DNA of 17,271 nt, from NCBI GenBank assembly GCA_900766865.1, contig CAAFXA010000424.1, positions 1 through 17,271 of the forward strand. Reading direction: 5' to 3'. Position 1 is the stretch's first letter; each line of letters opens with the position of its first letter. Shown here one piece after another: positions 1-6,575 of the stretch. This stretch comes from an uncultured Akkermansia sp. (lineage in GTDB: Bacteria > Verrucomicrobiota > Verrucomicrobiia > Verrucomicrobiales > Akkermansiaceae). Under the pieces are notes generated by a model. That model saw nothing but the letters and a program-made list of their open reading frames with translations, did no database searches and was not told where the DNA came from. Made by a program: the position numbers and the translations under genes.

Positions 1-105
1 AAACAAGGCAAGGCATATATTGACGAGCAAACCGCAGAGCAAATAGCAGAGCAAAAAGGCTACACGGAATGTGCTGAGCTGCTGCGCCAAGCCGGCGCAA
101 AGTGA
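1..105 (+). CDS. C-terminal end of an ankyrin-repeat-like protein (partial)
   Basis: The open frame begins before the window and ends at TGA 103-105, giving 34 residues. The end, KGYTECAELLRQAGAK, has the pattern of the last helix pair of an ankyrin repeat (G-x-x-E/D-x-x-x-L-L-x-x-A/G-A). The glutamine/glutamate-rich stretch before it (DEQTAEQIAEQKG) fits the first helix of the same repeat. Ankyrin repeats mediate protein-protein contacts, and nothing here shows the partner. The gene is followed after 22 bases by a hairpin terminator. The family call rests on one repeat end only, so it is moderate; the reading frame itself is sound. Confidence 0.55.
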   Translation, partial: KQGKAYIDEQTAEQIAEQKGYTECAELLRQAGAK

Positions 106-127
106 TAAACCAAAACAACACACATGC

Positions 128-163
128 AAAAAGGAGCCGTGAATACCTTCACGACTCCTTTTT
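128..163. terminator. Bidirectional intrinsic terminator
   Basis: An inverted repeat pairs AAAAAGGAG (128-136) with CTCCTTTTT (155-163). After a single C/A mismatch, CGTGAA pairs with TTCACG around a TACC loop. The A-tract on one side and T-tract on the other make it usable in both directions, which suits its place between the convergent ankyrin-like gene and tRNA-Gln. Confidence 0.8.
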
Positions 164-173
164 CGGTATGTGA

Positions 174-244
174 TAGTCTCGCCTGGATTCGAACCAAGAC
201 AAAGAGAATCAAAATCTCTTGTGCTACCCTTACACCACGAGACC
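174..244 (-). tRNA. tRNA-Gln (anticodon UUG)
   Basis: The minus strand folds as a 71-nt cloverleaf. The acceptor arm GGTCTCG (244-238) pairs with CGAGACT (181-175), including a weak G1-U72 pair. The discriminator is A at 174. The anticodon arm AGAGA-TTTTGAT-TCTCT places UUG at 34-36, after U33. The T arm is CTTGG-TTCGAAT-CCAGG. CCA is not encoded. A weak first acceptor pair is normal for glutamine tRNAs, which glutaminyl-tRNA synthetase opens. A UUG anticodon reads CAA and, by wobble, CAG. Confidence 0.93.
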
Positions 245-279
245 ACACAGTGTAAGCCCCCACAGGGGCGTGCGGGAGG

Positions 280-308
280 GTTGTACCATAATAGAGAGCA
301 CGATGCAA
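280..308 (-). promoter_or_regulatory. Candidate promoter of tRNA-Gln
   Basis: On the minus strand, TTGCAT (308-303) is followed after exactly 17 bases by TACAAC (285-280). The predicted start is near 273. The 5' leader before the tRNA would contain a small GCCCC-CACA-GGGGC hairpin (256-269), presumably removed by RNase P. The -35 shares the TTGC form seen at other promoters in this window. Confidence 0.55.
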
Positions 309-391
309 GCCTAAAATGAAAAAAACAGACTAGTTGACAGAGCAGAACGGAGGATTCCGAAAGAAAAAGATGAAGAAGACATAAAAAAAAC

Positions 392-419
392 TTGCATTTT
401 ATGAAATAGTTGCTATTTT
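392..419 (+). promoter_or_regulatory. Possible promoter of the repeat lipoprotein gene
   Basis: TTGCAT (392-397) and TATTTT (414-419) are separated by 16 bases in a very AT-rich stretch about 90 bases before the ATG at 507. A second -10-like TACAAT lies at 455-460 but has no good -35 partner. The rest of the 245-506 gap holds no gene that I can support. Confidence 0.3.
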
Positions 420-506
420 TTAATTATACAGCACATCTTGTGCAGGCTCAGAAGTACAATGGGCGGGTATCCGCTCTTTCAACAAAACACAAAGTAACAA
501 AAACAA

Positions 507-1376
507 ATGAAACTCATGCACATATCCATCGCCGCCGTAGCAGGGCTTTCGCTCCTGCTCAGTTCGTGCGTTGTTCCATACGATGGGTACGGCACCTTCA
601 CGTACTCAACGAATGGCTACAGCTCATCCGTTGCCTGGACAAGCGCCAGCTATGATGCCAACGGCTTCCCGATATATGGTTACTATTACGGAAGACCTGT
701 CTATGGCTATACCTCCACCGGTGCTGCCATCTTCACAATAGCAGCCCTCACTGCGCTGTGCTTTGTGCCGGACTGGGGGCCTGCCCCCTGGTACCACGGC
801 CACTGGCATTATCCGGCACACATTCACCACTGCTCGGTGCCGCCTCACCATGCCCCGGGGCATCACCCCGGCTCCCGTCCTCACGGCGGCCTGAACGCGC
901 CCATTCATAAAAACCCGCACCATGTACTGGGCAAGCCGGGGCACCATCATAATGCCCATAAACCGCAGCCCAACAATCGTCAGCATATGGGCAACAACCG
1001 CCCCAATGTTCAAGCTCGGCCGAACACGAGCAACCGCCCCAATGTTCAAGCTCGGCCGAACACGGGCAACCGCCCCAATGTTCAAGCTCGTCCGAACACG
1101 GGCAACCGTCCCAATGTTCAGGCTCGGCCGAACACGGGCAACCGCCCCAATGTTCAGGCCCGGCCGAACACGGGCAACCGCCCCAATGTTCAAGCTCGTC
1201 CGAACACGGGCAACCGCCCTAATATTCAGGCTCGGCCGAACATGAGCAGCCGCCCAGCGCAGACACGCCCCCATCAGTTTAACCGAGTAAGCGGAAGTTC
1301 CCGTCCCAGTGGCCTTTCGAGCCACAGTTTCCGGCCTTCAGCCGGGCGTTCCCATGCAGGGAGACGCAATCGCTAA
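507..1376 (+). CDS. His-rich lipoprotein with 12-residue tandem repeats
   Basis: This 289-aa protein starts with a lipoprotein signal: a hydrophobic run, then lipobox LSSC with Cys21. A Tyr/Gly/Ser-rich segment follows (residues about 24-72), then a hydrophobic stretch (about 71-87). A histidine-rich region (about 97-161) contains 19 His, many in HH, HGHWH and GHHH groups. Seven copies of NRPNVQARPNTG-type repeats occupy residues 164-247, and the tail is Arg/Ser-rich and basic (the last residues are RRNR). I see no enzyme domain. The His-rich part suggests divalent metal binding, and the Asn/Arg/Pro repeat looks like an extended, positively charged stalk that could touch anionic envelope polymers; both are inferences. 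The ATG is chosen because the lipobox follows at the right distance. It has no Shine-Dalgarno. A strong terminator at 1405-1440 makes it monocistronic. I do not recognise the family. Confidence 0.8.
   Translation: MKLMHISIAAVAGLSLLLSSCVVPYDGYGTFTYSTNGYSSSVAWTSASYDANGFPIYGYYYGRPVYGYTSTGAAIFTIAALTALCFVPDWGPAPWYHGHWHYPAHIHHCSVPPHHAPGHHPGSRPHGGLNAPIHKNPHHVLGKPGHHHNAHKPQPNNRQHMGNNRPNVQARPNTSNRPNVQARPNTGNRPNVQARPNTGNRPNVQARPNTGNRPNVQARPNTGNRPNVQARPNTGNRPNIQARPNMSSRPAQTRPHQFNRVSGSSRPSGLSSHSFRPSAGRSHAGRRNR
996..1247 (+). repeat. Seven tandem 36-bp units inside the lipoprotein gene
   Basis: Units begin at 996, 1032, 1068, 1104, 1140, 1176 and 1212, each encoding NRPNVQARPNTG or a close variant. Units 3 and 6 are identical in DNA, and units 1 and 2 differ at one base. 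Differences among units 2-6 are synonymous third-position changes; the first and last units carry the amino-acid changes (TS, and IQ/MS). A degraded eighth unit follows. There are no spacers, so this is a coding minisatellite. Confidence 0.95.
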
Positions 1377-1404
1377 TCTCCCCAACAGGATCTAATGTTT
1401 CACC

Positions 1405-1440
1405 GCCGGCCGGCACTCGGGCAACCGGGTTCCGGCCGGC
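1405..1440 (+). terminator. Intrinsic terminator with GCAA tetraloop
   Basis: GCCGGCCGG (1405-1413) pairs with CCGGCCGGC (1432-1440). After one mismatch, ACTCGG (1415-1420) pairs with CCGGGT (1425-1430), closed by a GNRA-type GCAA loop. The tail is TATTTCTTTC. It lies 28 bases after the stop at 1376 and separates that gene from the LysM cluster. Confidence 0.85.
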
Positions 1441-1496
1441 TATTTCTTTCGGACACAAAGCGATGCGACAGAATGTCAGTTTGACGTTATAAAGAC

Positions 1497-1525
1497 TTGC
1501 ATGAGAATCAAATTTCTGATATGCT
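1497..1525 (+). promoter_or_regulatory. Promoter of the LysM/transpeptidase cluster, probably leaderless
   Basis: TTGCAT (1497-1502), a 17-base spacer and TATGCT (1520-1525) form a good sigma70-type promoter. Transcription would start about 1531-1534, which coincides with the ATG at 1534. This also argues against the in-frame ATG at 1501, which would lie within the promoter. Confidence 0.6.
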
Positions 1526-1533
1526 ACGGGCGT

Positions 1534-2418
1534 ATGAAGAAAACACTTACCATGCTCAGCTTGGGTGCCTGTGTGCTCTTGGCGCTCAACTCATGCAGAA
1601 GCACCTACATAGACGAAGGCGACTTCGAGTCAGCCACGATAGCCAGTGACAGCATTGCCGATGGCGAAATGCCGCCGTGGCTCATTGATGATGTGGACGA
1701 TGGCTGGGATGGCGGCCAGATTCCCGCCGGAGCTACGACCCACGAACATTATCCCATTCCGGAACCCGGAGAGAGCGTTGCCTCGGTATACGGCAGCGGT
1801 GCCAGCCAGGTGCAGCCGCACATGGCTGAGCAGGGTGCGCGCGTTCATGGCTCTACCGGGGATGTGCAAGTAGAGAGCCCCTCCACTGCTATTGCTGCTA
1901 ATACGCCGGGCACCTCTCAGCACATCGGCATTCCCACGCCGGAACCGACAGTAAAGCCCGCTCCTGCCAAGAAGACTACGCCCCAGAAGACAGCTTCCGC
2001 CAAGAAGCCCGGTCAGAAGGTCAAAAAGCCCGCCAAGCGCTACACCGAGCCCACGATGCTCACTTACAAGGTGCGTAAGGGTGACAACCTGAGCGACATT
2101 GCTAAGCGCAGCCGTACCACGGTGGCTCAGATTAAGAAGGACTCCAAGCTGAAGGGCGACACCATTTATCCCGGCCAGATTATTAAGGTGCGTTACATAC
2201 CCAAGGACTACAAGCCGAGCAAGAAGAAGAATGCCGCAGCCAAGGTGCAAACGCACGTTGTGGCCAAGGGGCAGACCATCTCCGGCATTGCCAAGAAGTA
2301 TGGCGTTCCCTACACCGATATTCTTAAGGCCAATGGCATGAGCCTGCGCGATGCCTCCCGCATCCGTCCCGGCAAGCGCCTTGTCATCCCGGCGCCCGCT
2401 AAGAAGTCCGGACGCTGA
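1534..2418 (+). CDS. Lipoprotein with two C-terminal LysM domains
   Basis: This 294-aa protein has a lipoprotein signal with lipobox LNSC (Cys21). An acidic, low-complexity region follows (about 22-135), then a Lys/Pro/Thr/Ala linker (about 145-172). Two LysM domains end the protein, at about 175-221 (YKVRKGDNLSDIAKR ... IYPGQIIKV) and 240-287 (HVVAKGQTISGIAKKYGV ... PGKRLVIP). LysM binds N-acetylglucosamine in glycan strands, so the mature protein should be membrane-anchored and hold peptidoglycan. An upstream in-frame ATG at 1501 is rejected because the signal peptide and lipobox fit 1534 and the promoter overlaps 1501. This is the first gene of a tight same-strand cluster; the next gene begins 26 bases on and encodes a protein of the same design. 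No catalytic domain is visible. Confidence 0.88.
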   Translation: MKKTLTMLSLGACVLLALNSCRSTYIDEGDFESATIASDSIADGEMPPWLIDDVDDGWDGGQIPAGATTHEHYPIPEPGESVASVYGSGASQVQPHMAEQGARVHGSTGDVQVESPSTAIAANTPGTSQHIGIPTPEPTVKPAPAKKTTPQKTASAKKPGQKVKKPAKRYTEPTMLTYKVRKGDNLSDIAKRSRTTVAQIKKDSKLKGDTIYPGQIIKVRYIPKDYKPSKKKNAAAKVQTHVVAKGQTISGIAKKYGVPYTDILKANGMSLRDASRIRPGKRLVIPAPAKKSGR

Positions 2419-2444
2419 TTAATACCTCCTGCAAAGCGAACAGA

Positions 2445-3206
2445 ATGAAGCTTACACTCTCTCAATTGGCAGCTATCGGCGCGACCTGCGGACTCCTCTG
2501 CTCATGCGGCAGCTCCAGACAGCGCATTGATTACTCCTGGTTTCGAGACACTGTTACCGCAGCGCAGGAAGACGTGGTGACTGTGGAGGCAGGTGAAGGG
2601 CTGGCAGAAGCCCTTCCCGCCTCCGATTCACCGGAATTCACACCGCCACCTGCTCCGAAAGCAACTCCGCAGGAGGCTCCGGAGGTTGCCCCCATTTCTA
2701 CGACAGAGAAGAAAACTCGCTGGTACTCCCGACTCTTTGCGCAGAGCCAGGGCTCTCAGGCTCCGGCTGCGCCGCAAGGCACCTACATGGTGCAGAAGGG
2801 CGATGTCCTCTCTGCCATTGCACGCCGCCATCGCGTCAGTACCGCCGCTCTGGCGCAAGCAAACAAGCTAGCCAACCCGAATGCCCTGCGCATTGGGCAG
2901 GTACTTGTCATTCCGGGCACCGGCGCCCAGCAGCGACCTGTTGCTGCCCCCGCCCCTGCCACGACACCTGCGGTTGCACCGCCTCCGGCAGTTGCACCCG
3001 CACCACGTCCCACGCCGGCAGCGGCTCCTGCGCCGCAGCCTGCTACCGGAGCTAACTATTACACTGTGTGTGCCGGTGATACACTTGCCCGTATTGCCCG
3101 ACGCTACAATACCTCCATTCAGAAACTCATGCAGGCCAACAACATGACGGAGGCACAAGCTCATCGTCTGAGCATTGGCCAGCGTATCCTCCTGCCCCGT
3201 AACTGA
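2445..3206 (+). CDS. Second dual-LysM lipoprotein
   Basis: This 253-aa protein has a signal peptide ending in lipobox LCSC (Cys21). A spacer of about 90 residues follows, then LysM1 at about 113-159 (YMVQKGDVLSAIARRHRV ... IGQVLVIPG). A Pro/Ala-rich linker spans about 160-203, and LysM2 occupies 204-253 up to the C-terminus (YTVCAGDTLARIARRYNT ... IGQRILLPRN). The order of parts repeats that of the preceding gene, but the linkers differ completely: Pro/Ala here, Lys-rich there. It probably binds peptidoglycan from a membrane anchor. LysM2 has a Cys where a Lys or Arg is usual after the first strand. The stop is only one base before the next ATG, so translation is likely coupled to the transpeptidase. 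It has no Shine-Dalgarno. Confidence 0.88.
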   Translation: MKLTLSQLAAIGATCGLLCSCGSSRQRIDYSWFRDTVTAAQEDVVTVEAGEGLAEALPASDSPEFTPPPAPKATPQEAPEVAPISTTEKKTRWYSRLFAQSQGSQAPAAPQGTYMVQKGDVLSAIARRHRVSTAALAQANKLANPNALRIGQVLVIPGTGAQQRPVAAPAPATTPAVAPPPAVAPAPRPTPAAAPAPQPATGANYYTVCAGDTLARIARRYNTSIQKLMQANNMTEAQAHRLSIGQRILLPRN

Positions 3207-3207
3207 T

Positions 3208-4086
3208 ATGAAGAAATACCGCTTCCTTACAGCTACAGTTCTGTGCGCAGCACTCAGTGCCTGCGTACAAAACTATGATGGTGCCAATGTCCACGGCCCC
3301 CAGGTACCCGTGCAGCCCCAGCTGCCGGCCTACCTCAGCATCAATCCGCTCACTGTTGAAGGCAAGAACCTGCCCACCTATGTGAACCCCTTCCCAGCCG
3401 GCACCTACGAGCACTTTGCCGCTATGCCGGCCTACCCCAACACGATGAATGATTATTGCGATGAAAAGCTGCTCAGCCAGCTGACAGCCAATAATTCCAA
3501 AATCATCGTCTGCCTTCCCCAGCAGCGAGCCCGCGTATATGTGAACGGCCGCGTTGCCATGGACTGGCCCGTGTCCACCGGTACCGCCGGACATGAAACG
3601 CCCACCGGTACCTTCCGCATCATCGAGAAGAAAGAGGAACACGCCTCCAACCGTTATGGCCGCTTTGTAAATGCCAATGGCAAAACGACAAACTCCAACG
3701 CTGATACGGCCAATGGTATCCCGGAGGGGCAGTCCTTCATAGCCGCCCCCATGCCCTTCTGGCACCGCCTCACACTGGATGGCGTAGGCCTGCATGTGGG
3801 CAAGGTGGTGCCCGGCAAGCGCCTGTCGCACGGCTGCATCCGCTCCCCGCAAAAGGCCATTAAGAAGTTCTATGAATACAGCGTACTGGGCATGCCTGCC
3901 TACATCTCCTGCGCCGTGGAGGACTACCACCGCGGTGGTGCCCTGCGCTCCAGCGATGTGAAATGGCGCCCCGGTGGTGACTATACCGACCTGGCACCCG
4001 GCCAGAGCGTGGTACCCGGAGCTTCCCCCATGCCAGTGCCTGCCGCCCCGGCACAGCCGGCAGCTCGCGAGGTGCAGACCATCTGA
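3208..4086 (+). CDS. Lipoprotein L,D-transpeptidase (YkuD family), copy 1
   Basis: This 292-aa protein has a lipoprotein signal with lipobox LSAC (Cys19), then a YkuD catalytic domain of about residues 90-235. The signature H-x(n)-SHGC-x-R is intact: His196 (GLHVGK), then S207-H208-G209-C210-I-R212, with Cys210 as nucleophile. Family enzymes cleave a tetrapeptide donor and form 3-3 cross-links, or attach proteins to meso-diaminopimelate. The strand motif HETPTGTF, typical of the fold, is present. The C-terminal ~50 residues are Pro/Ala-rich. The ATG at 3208 is preferred over 3175 because 3175 lies inside the LysM gene and precedes the signal peptide. Placed directly after two LysM lipoproteins, it probably acts on the same glycan. 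It resembles the transpeptidase at 16227 more than the one at 15618. Confidence 0.92.
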   Translation: MKKYRFLTATVLCAALSACVQNYDGANVHGPQVPVQPQLPAYLSINPLTVEGKNLPTYVNPFPAGTYEHFAAMPAYPNTMNDYCDEKLLSQLTANNSKIIVCLPQQRARVYVNGRVAMDWPVSTGTAGHETPTGTFRIIEKKEEHASNRYGRFVNANGKTTNSNADTANGIPEGQSFIAAPMPFWHRLTLDGVGLHVGKVVPGKRLSHGCIRSPQKAIKKFYEYSVLGMPAYISCAVEDYHRGGALRSSDVKWRPGGDYTDLAPGQSVVPGASPMPVPAAPAQPAAREVQTI

Positions 4087-4105
4087 CGCAACTCTTCGAC
4101 CATCC

Positions 4106-4564
4106 ATGGTACCGCGTACGCTCCGTGCCGCTAATGCACTGCTCTATGCCAGCTCTGTGCTGCTGGTAATAGCTGCCATCCTGTATTGTGCCCTGTACAA
4201 GGACATGCCGGCCTGGCAGCTGTGGGGAGGAGTGGTGCTGAGCCTGGGAGCTGCGGTATGGGGTGTATATTATGTGACATTAAGCTACCGCATCACTGCA
4301 GAGGGCGTGAGCACGCACGCCTATCTGCGGTGCACGCGTTGCCTGCGCTGGGCAGACACCAAATGCGCCACCCTGGAAGAAAGTGATGCCAATGGAGTAG
4401 CCAGCTGCCACATCGTCCTTCAGCCGAAGGAAGGTAAGCCGCTGCGCATCAGCAGCGATGTCCTTCCGCTGGATGATGTGCAGAAACTCGCGGCAGACCT
4501 GCGTCGCATCGGCCTGCTGCCCCCGGCTGAAACTCCGGAATCCGCGCCGGATTCCCCCCCATAA
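4106..4564 (+). CDS. Two-TM membrane protein with a PH-like domain
   Basis: This 152-aa protein has two hydrophobic helices, at about residues 8-29 and 38-59. A soluble segment follows, starting YRITAEGVSTHAYLRCTRC, with a beta-rich pattern like bacterial PH (bPH) domains: a strand reading 'I-T-x-x-G-V', a turn, 'W-A-D', later a strand of HIVLQP and a closing helix (LDDVQKLAADLRRIG). The call is by pattern only. The start at 4106 is chosen because TM1 follows at once, whereas upstream ATGs lie inside the transpeptidase gene. It sits 19 bases after that gene and 37 before the next, so it is probably co-transcribed. Its role is unknown; a membrane adaptor for the cluster is one possibility. Confidence 0.65.
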   Translation: MVPRTLRAANALLYASSVLLVIAAILYCALYKDMPAWQLWGGVVLSLGAAVWGVYYVTLSYRITAEGVSTHAYLRCTRCLRWADTKCATLEESDANGVASCHIVLQPKEGKPLRISSDVLPLDDVQKLAADLRRIGLLPPAETPESAPDSPP

Positions 4565-4601
4565 CTCCCCTCCCCTCTTCCTTTCACCAATTACTCGCAT
4601 C

Positions 4602-5531
4602 ATGAATATAACCCCATACGCCCTCTCTGGACTGGCATTGTTCGCCCTCACTGGATGCGGCATTGCCCAATCGGGCTCACCGTCCGCCCTACCTGCAGGC
4701 ATAGAGCACGTAGCCGGCCTCATGCCTTTGTCAGATTCCTGGCTCAGTTACTCCCATTACCTCAGCGGCGACACCTGCTGCCTGGAAGTGACGCCTGACC
4801 GCAAAGACCTCCCCAACGGCCGCACGCTGGAGCTGCGGCTCTGCGGCACCCCCTACAGCACCGCCTCCGGCAAAGATTGGCAGCAGCCTATCGCTACCAT
4901 CAACAAACCGGGCAAATACATCTACAAACTGACAGCTAATGATTTCTGCACAGACGGAGGCCCCTATGATTACAGCGTGAGCTTCGCCCTGCGCGGTGCA
5001 GATGGCAAAGAACTCGACCGCAGGGACGCCCGGCTGTCCTACCACATCCCCGGCCCGGGATGGGAGGCATCTCACGAAAAGGAAAACCGGGAAAGCCTGC
5101 AAAAGTTGCAGGATGCTGCAGAGCGCTGCTCCGCGATGCGACTGGTGCTGACATACCATGAGCAAGGCATCTACGGCACAGAAGTGGAGCTCCCCCTCAG
5201 TGGGAAAGATATGGAAGAACTGCGCCGCCTCATCGGCCGCATGCGCCCCATCAAAACGCACCTGCACGAAATCATCCCCTTATATCATACAGAATTGCTC
5301 CTTCTGAATGCGGATGGTCAGGAACTGGAGCGCATGTCACCCTCTGATGTTACCAGCGAAAAATACGTCAGCCCCGAAAACCTGGCCAACCTTTCCAGCT
5401 ATGCGCTGAGCAACGAAGACGCGGTCACCTGGAACAGTATCGTCCACGGCCCGAAAGTCAAAGCCGCTATCGACGCCGCCGTAAAAAAGCCACAGGTTAA
5501 CCGCAGCAAGCGCCCCCGAAAACGAAAATAA
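4602..5531 (+). CDS. Lipoprotein of unknown family, paralogue A
   Basis: This 309-aa protein has a lipoprotein signal with lipobox LTGC (Cys19). The body has two parts. The first is beta-rich and contains several Cys (DTCCLEV, RLCGT, DFCTDG). After a helical link (LQKLQDAAERCSAMRL), the second contains LRRLIGRMRPIKT, a strand pair with LLLLNADGQELERM, then SPENLANL and ALSNEDAVTW. The same ordered motifs occur in the next gene, so the two are tandem paralogues. The C-terminus is strongly basic and ends ...RPRKRK, with a terminal Lys. I do not recognise the family. The start at 4602 is chosen for the signal peptide; earlier ATGs fall within the preceding gene. Confidence 0.75.
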   Translation: MNITPYALSGLALFALTGCGIAQSGSPSALPAGIEHVAGLMPLSDSWLSYSHYLSGDTCCLEVTPDRKDLPNGRTLELRLCGTPYSTASGKDWQQPIATINKPGKYIYKLTANDFCTDGGPYDYSVSFALRGADGKELDRRDARLSYHIPGPGWEASHEKENRESLQKLQDAAERCSAMRLVLTYHEQGIYGTEVELPLSGKDMEELRRLIGRMRPIKTHLHEIIPLYHTELLLLNADGQELERMSPSDVTSEKYVSPENLANLSSYALSNEDAVTWNSIVHGPKVKAAIDAAVKKPQVNRSKRPRKRK

Positions 5532-5537
5532 ACCGCC

Positions 5538-6428
5538 ATGCCAGCAAAAATCCTTTTCCTTTTAGCGGGAGGGCTGCTACTCTGTTCCTGCAACAGCCTG
5601 CCACAAAGGGACTTCTTTGCCCAGCTGCCGCTAAAAAGCCAAAGCGCCACCACCACACTTCACCCACACCCCGACTACAAGCCCCTGCTCTCCTACTCCT
5701 TTTACCGAGAGGGGCAGCATGCTATCGTGGACATCACATACGGACCAGACTTCCGGAGCAAAGGGTACCAATTGGTTCCCCTTCTGAAACGCCGGGCCTA
5801 TGGGAGCCTGTGGGGACACAGCCGCACAGAATCCGTAGCAGACTGTGCCGGCCCCCCATCGCCGGGCACCTTGCGCCTCTGCATACCTGCTGAACGGCTG
5901 CGCCACAGCGGTGGCCCGTGGGACTACACCCTTTGCCTCGACCTGCTCACCCCCGATGGAGAAACCGAGCAACACATAGAAGCCCGGTTGTACGATGAAT
6001 GCCCCGAACCCGGCGCCCTGAGACACAACCCGGAGCTGTTCGACCGCACCTATTCCCGCAACAGCCAAAACCTGCAGCGACTGCAACAGGCTGCGGCCCG
6101 ATGCTCGGCCGTGCGCGTGCGGTCAGAAGATTTCCACACCGGAAAAACGACCGAAACACTTCTCAGCACAGCAGATGCCGCAACCATCCGCCACCTCATC
6201 GGCCGTATGCAGCCGGTGCATACCCAAATCCTCATCGTGAATCCCTCCGGCTCCTGCACCCTGCAACTGCTGGATGCCAATGGGGAGAAACTGGACGAGC
6301 TCAGCGTGTATAGTGTAGCCCGAGCCGATAAAATCAGCCCGGAAAATGTAGGCAGACAAAAGCTCTACAAACTCAGCAACGAGGACGCCGATGTCTGGTA
6401 TCTCCTGATAGAAGATGTCCTCAAATGA
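5538..6428 (+). CDS. Lipoprotein of unknown family, paralogue B
   Basis: This 296-aa protein has lipobox LCSC (Cys18). It shares with the preceding gene, in order: a LLSYSFY/WLSYSHY strand, GGPWDYTLCLDL/GGPYDYSVSFAL, LQRLQQAAARCSAVRV, IRHLIGRMQPVHT, LQLLDANGEKLDEL, SPENV and KLSNEDADVW. This similarity runs through nearly the whole length, which indicates tandem duplication followed by strong divergence. The C-terminus lacks the basic tail of paralogue A but also ends in Lys (EDVLK). The gene starts six bases after its neighbour's stop, so they are one operon. A 147-base gap to gdhA follows. No terminator is visible there, only AT-rich sequence, so some read-through into gdhA is possible. Confidence 0.75.
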   Translation: MPAKILFLLAGGLLLCSCNSLPQRDFFAQLPLKSQSATTTLHPHPDYKPLLSYSFYREGQHAIVDITYGPDFRSKGYQLVPLLKRRAYGSLWGHSRTESVADCAGPPSPGTLRLCIPAERLRHSGGPWDYTLCLDLLTPDGETEQHIEARLYDECPEPGALRHNPELFDRTYSRNSQNLQRLQQAAARCSAVRVRSEDFHTGKTTETLLSTADAATIRHLIGRMQPVHTQILIVNPSGSCTLQLLDANGEKLDELSVYSVARADKISPENVGRQKLYKLSNEDADVWYLLIEDVLK

Positions 6429-6481
6429 GTATAAAATTGCTTGAAAACGGCTAATTGTTAATTTTTTTACAAAAAAAAGTC

Positions 6482-6510
6482 TTTTCAAACGGAAAGTTTT
6501 TTGATATAGT
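6482..6510 (+). promoter_or_regulatory. Candidate gdhA promoter
   Basis: TTTTCA (6482-6487), 17 bases, then TATAGT (6505-6510). The start of transcription would be near 6517, leaving a ~59-base leader without a Shine-Dalgarno near the ATG. The -10 is good and the -35 is weak (4 of 6), as expected for a regulated promoter. Confidence 0.45.
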
Positions 6511-6575
6511 CCGCGCGTCTGACCCGCAGGAAGCACCAGAATGCAGAAAATGCGGAACCCAGACTGACCACAAAT

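Noticed and set aside
996..1247. 36-bp repeats resembling a CRISPR array
   Set aside because: The units are directly adjacent with no spacers, lie in frame within a protein gene, and no cas genes are present.
624..1325. Minus-strand 233-aa open frame across the repeat gene
   Set aside because: It mirrors the tandem repeats of the plus-strand lipoprotein, with no signal or known domain. The plus strand has a lipobox and sensible composition.
3127..4107. Minus-strand 326-aa open frame over transpeptidase copy 1
   Set aside because: It is a shadow of the YkuD gene, whose catalytic motif is intact on the plus strand.
6429..6480. AT-rich run after the lipoprotein pair as a terminator
   Set aside because: The T-run and A-run at about 6462-6479 leave only a two-base loop between them and have no GC stem, so no real hairpin is supported.
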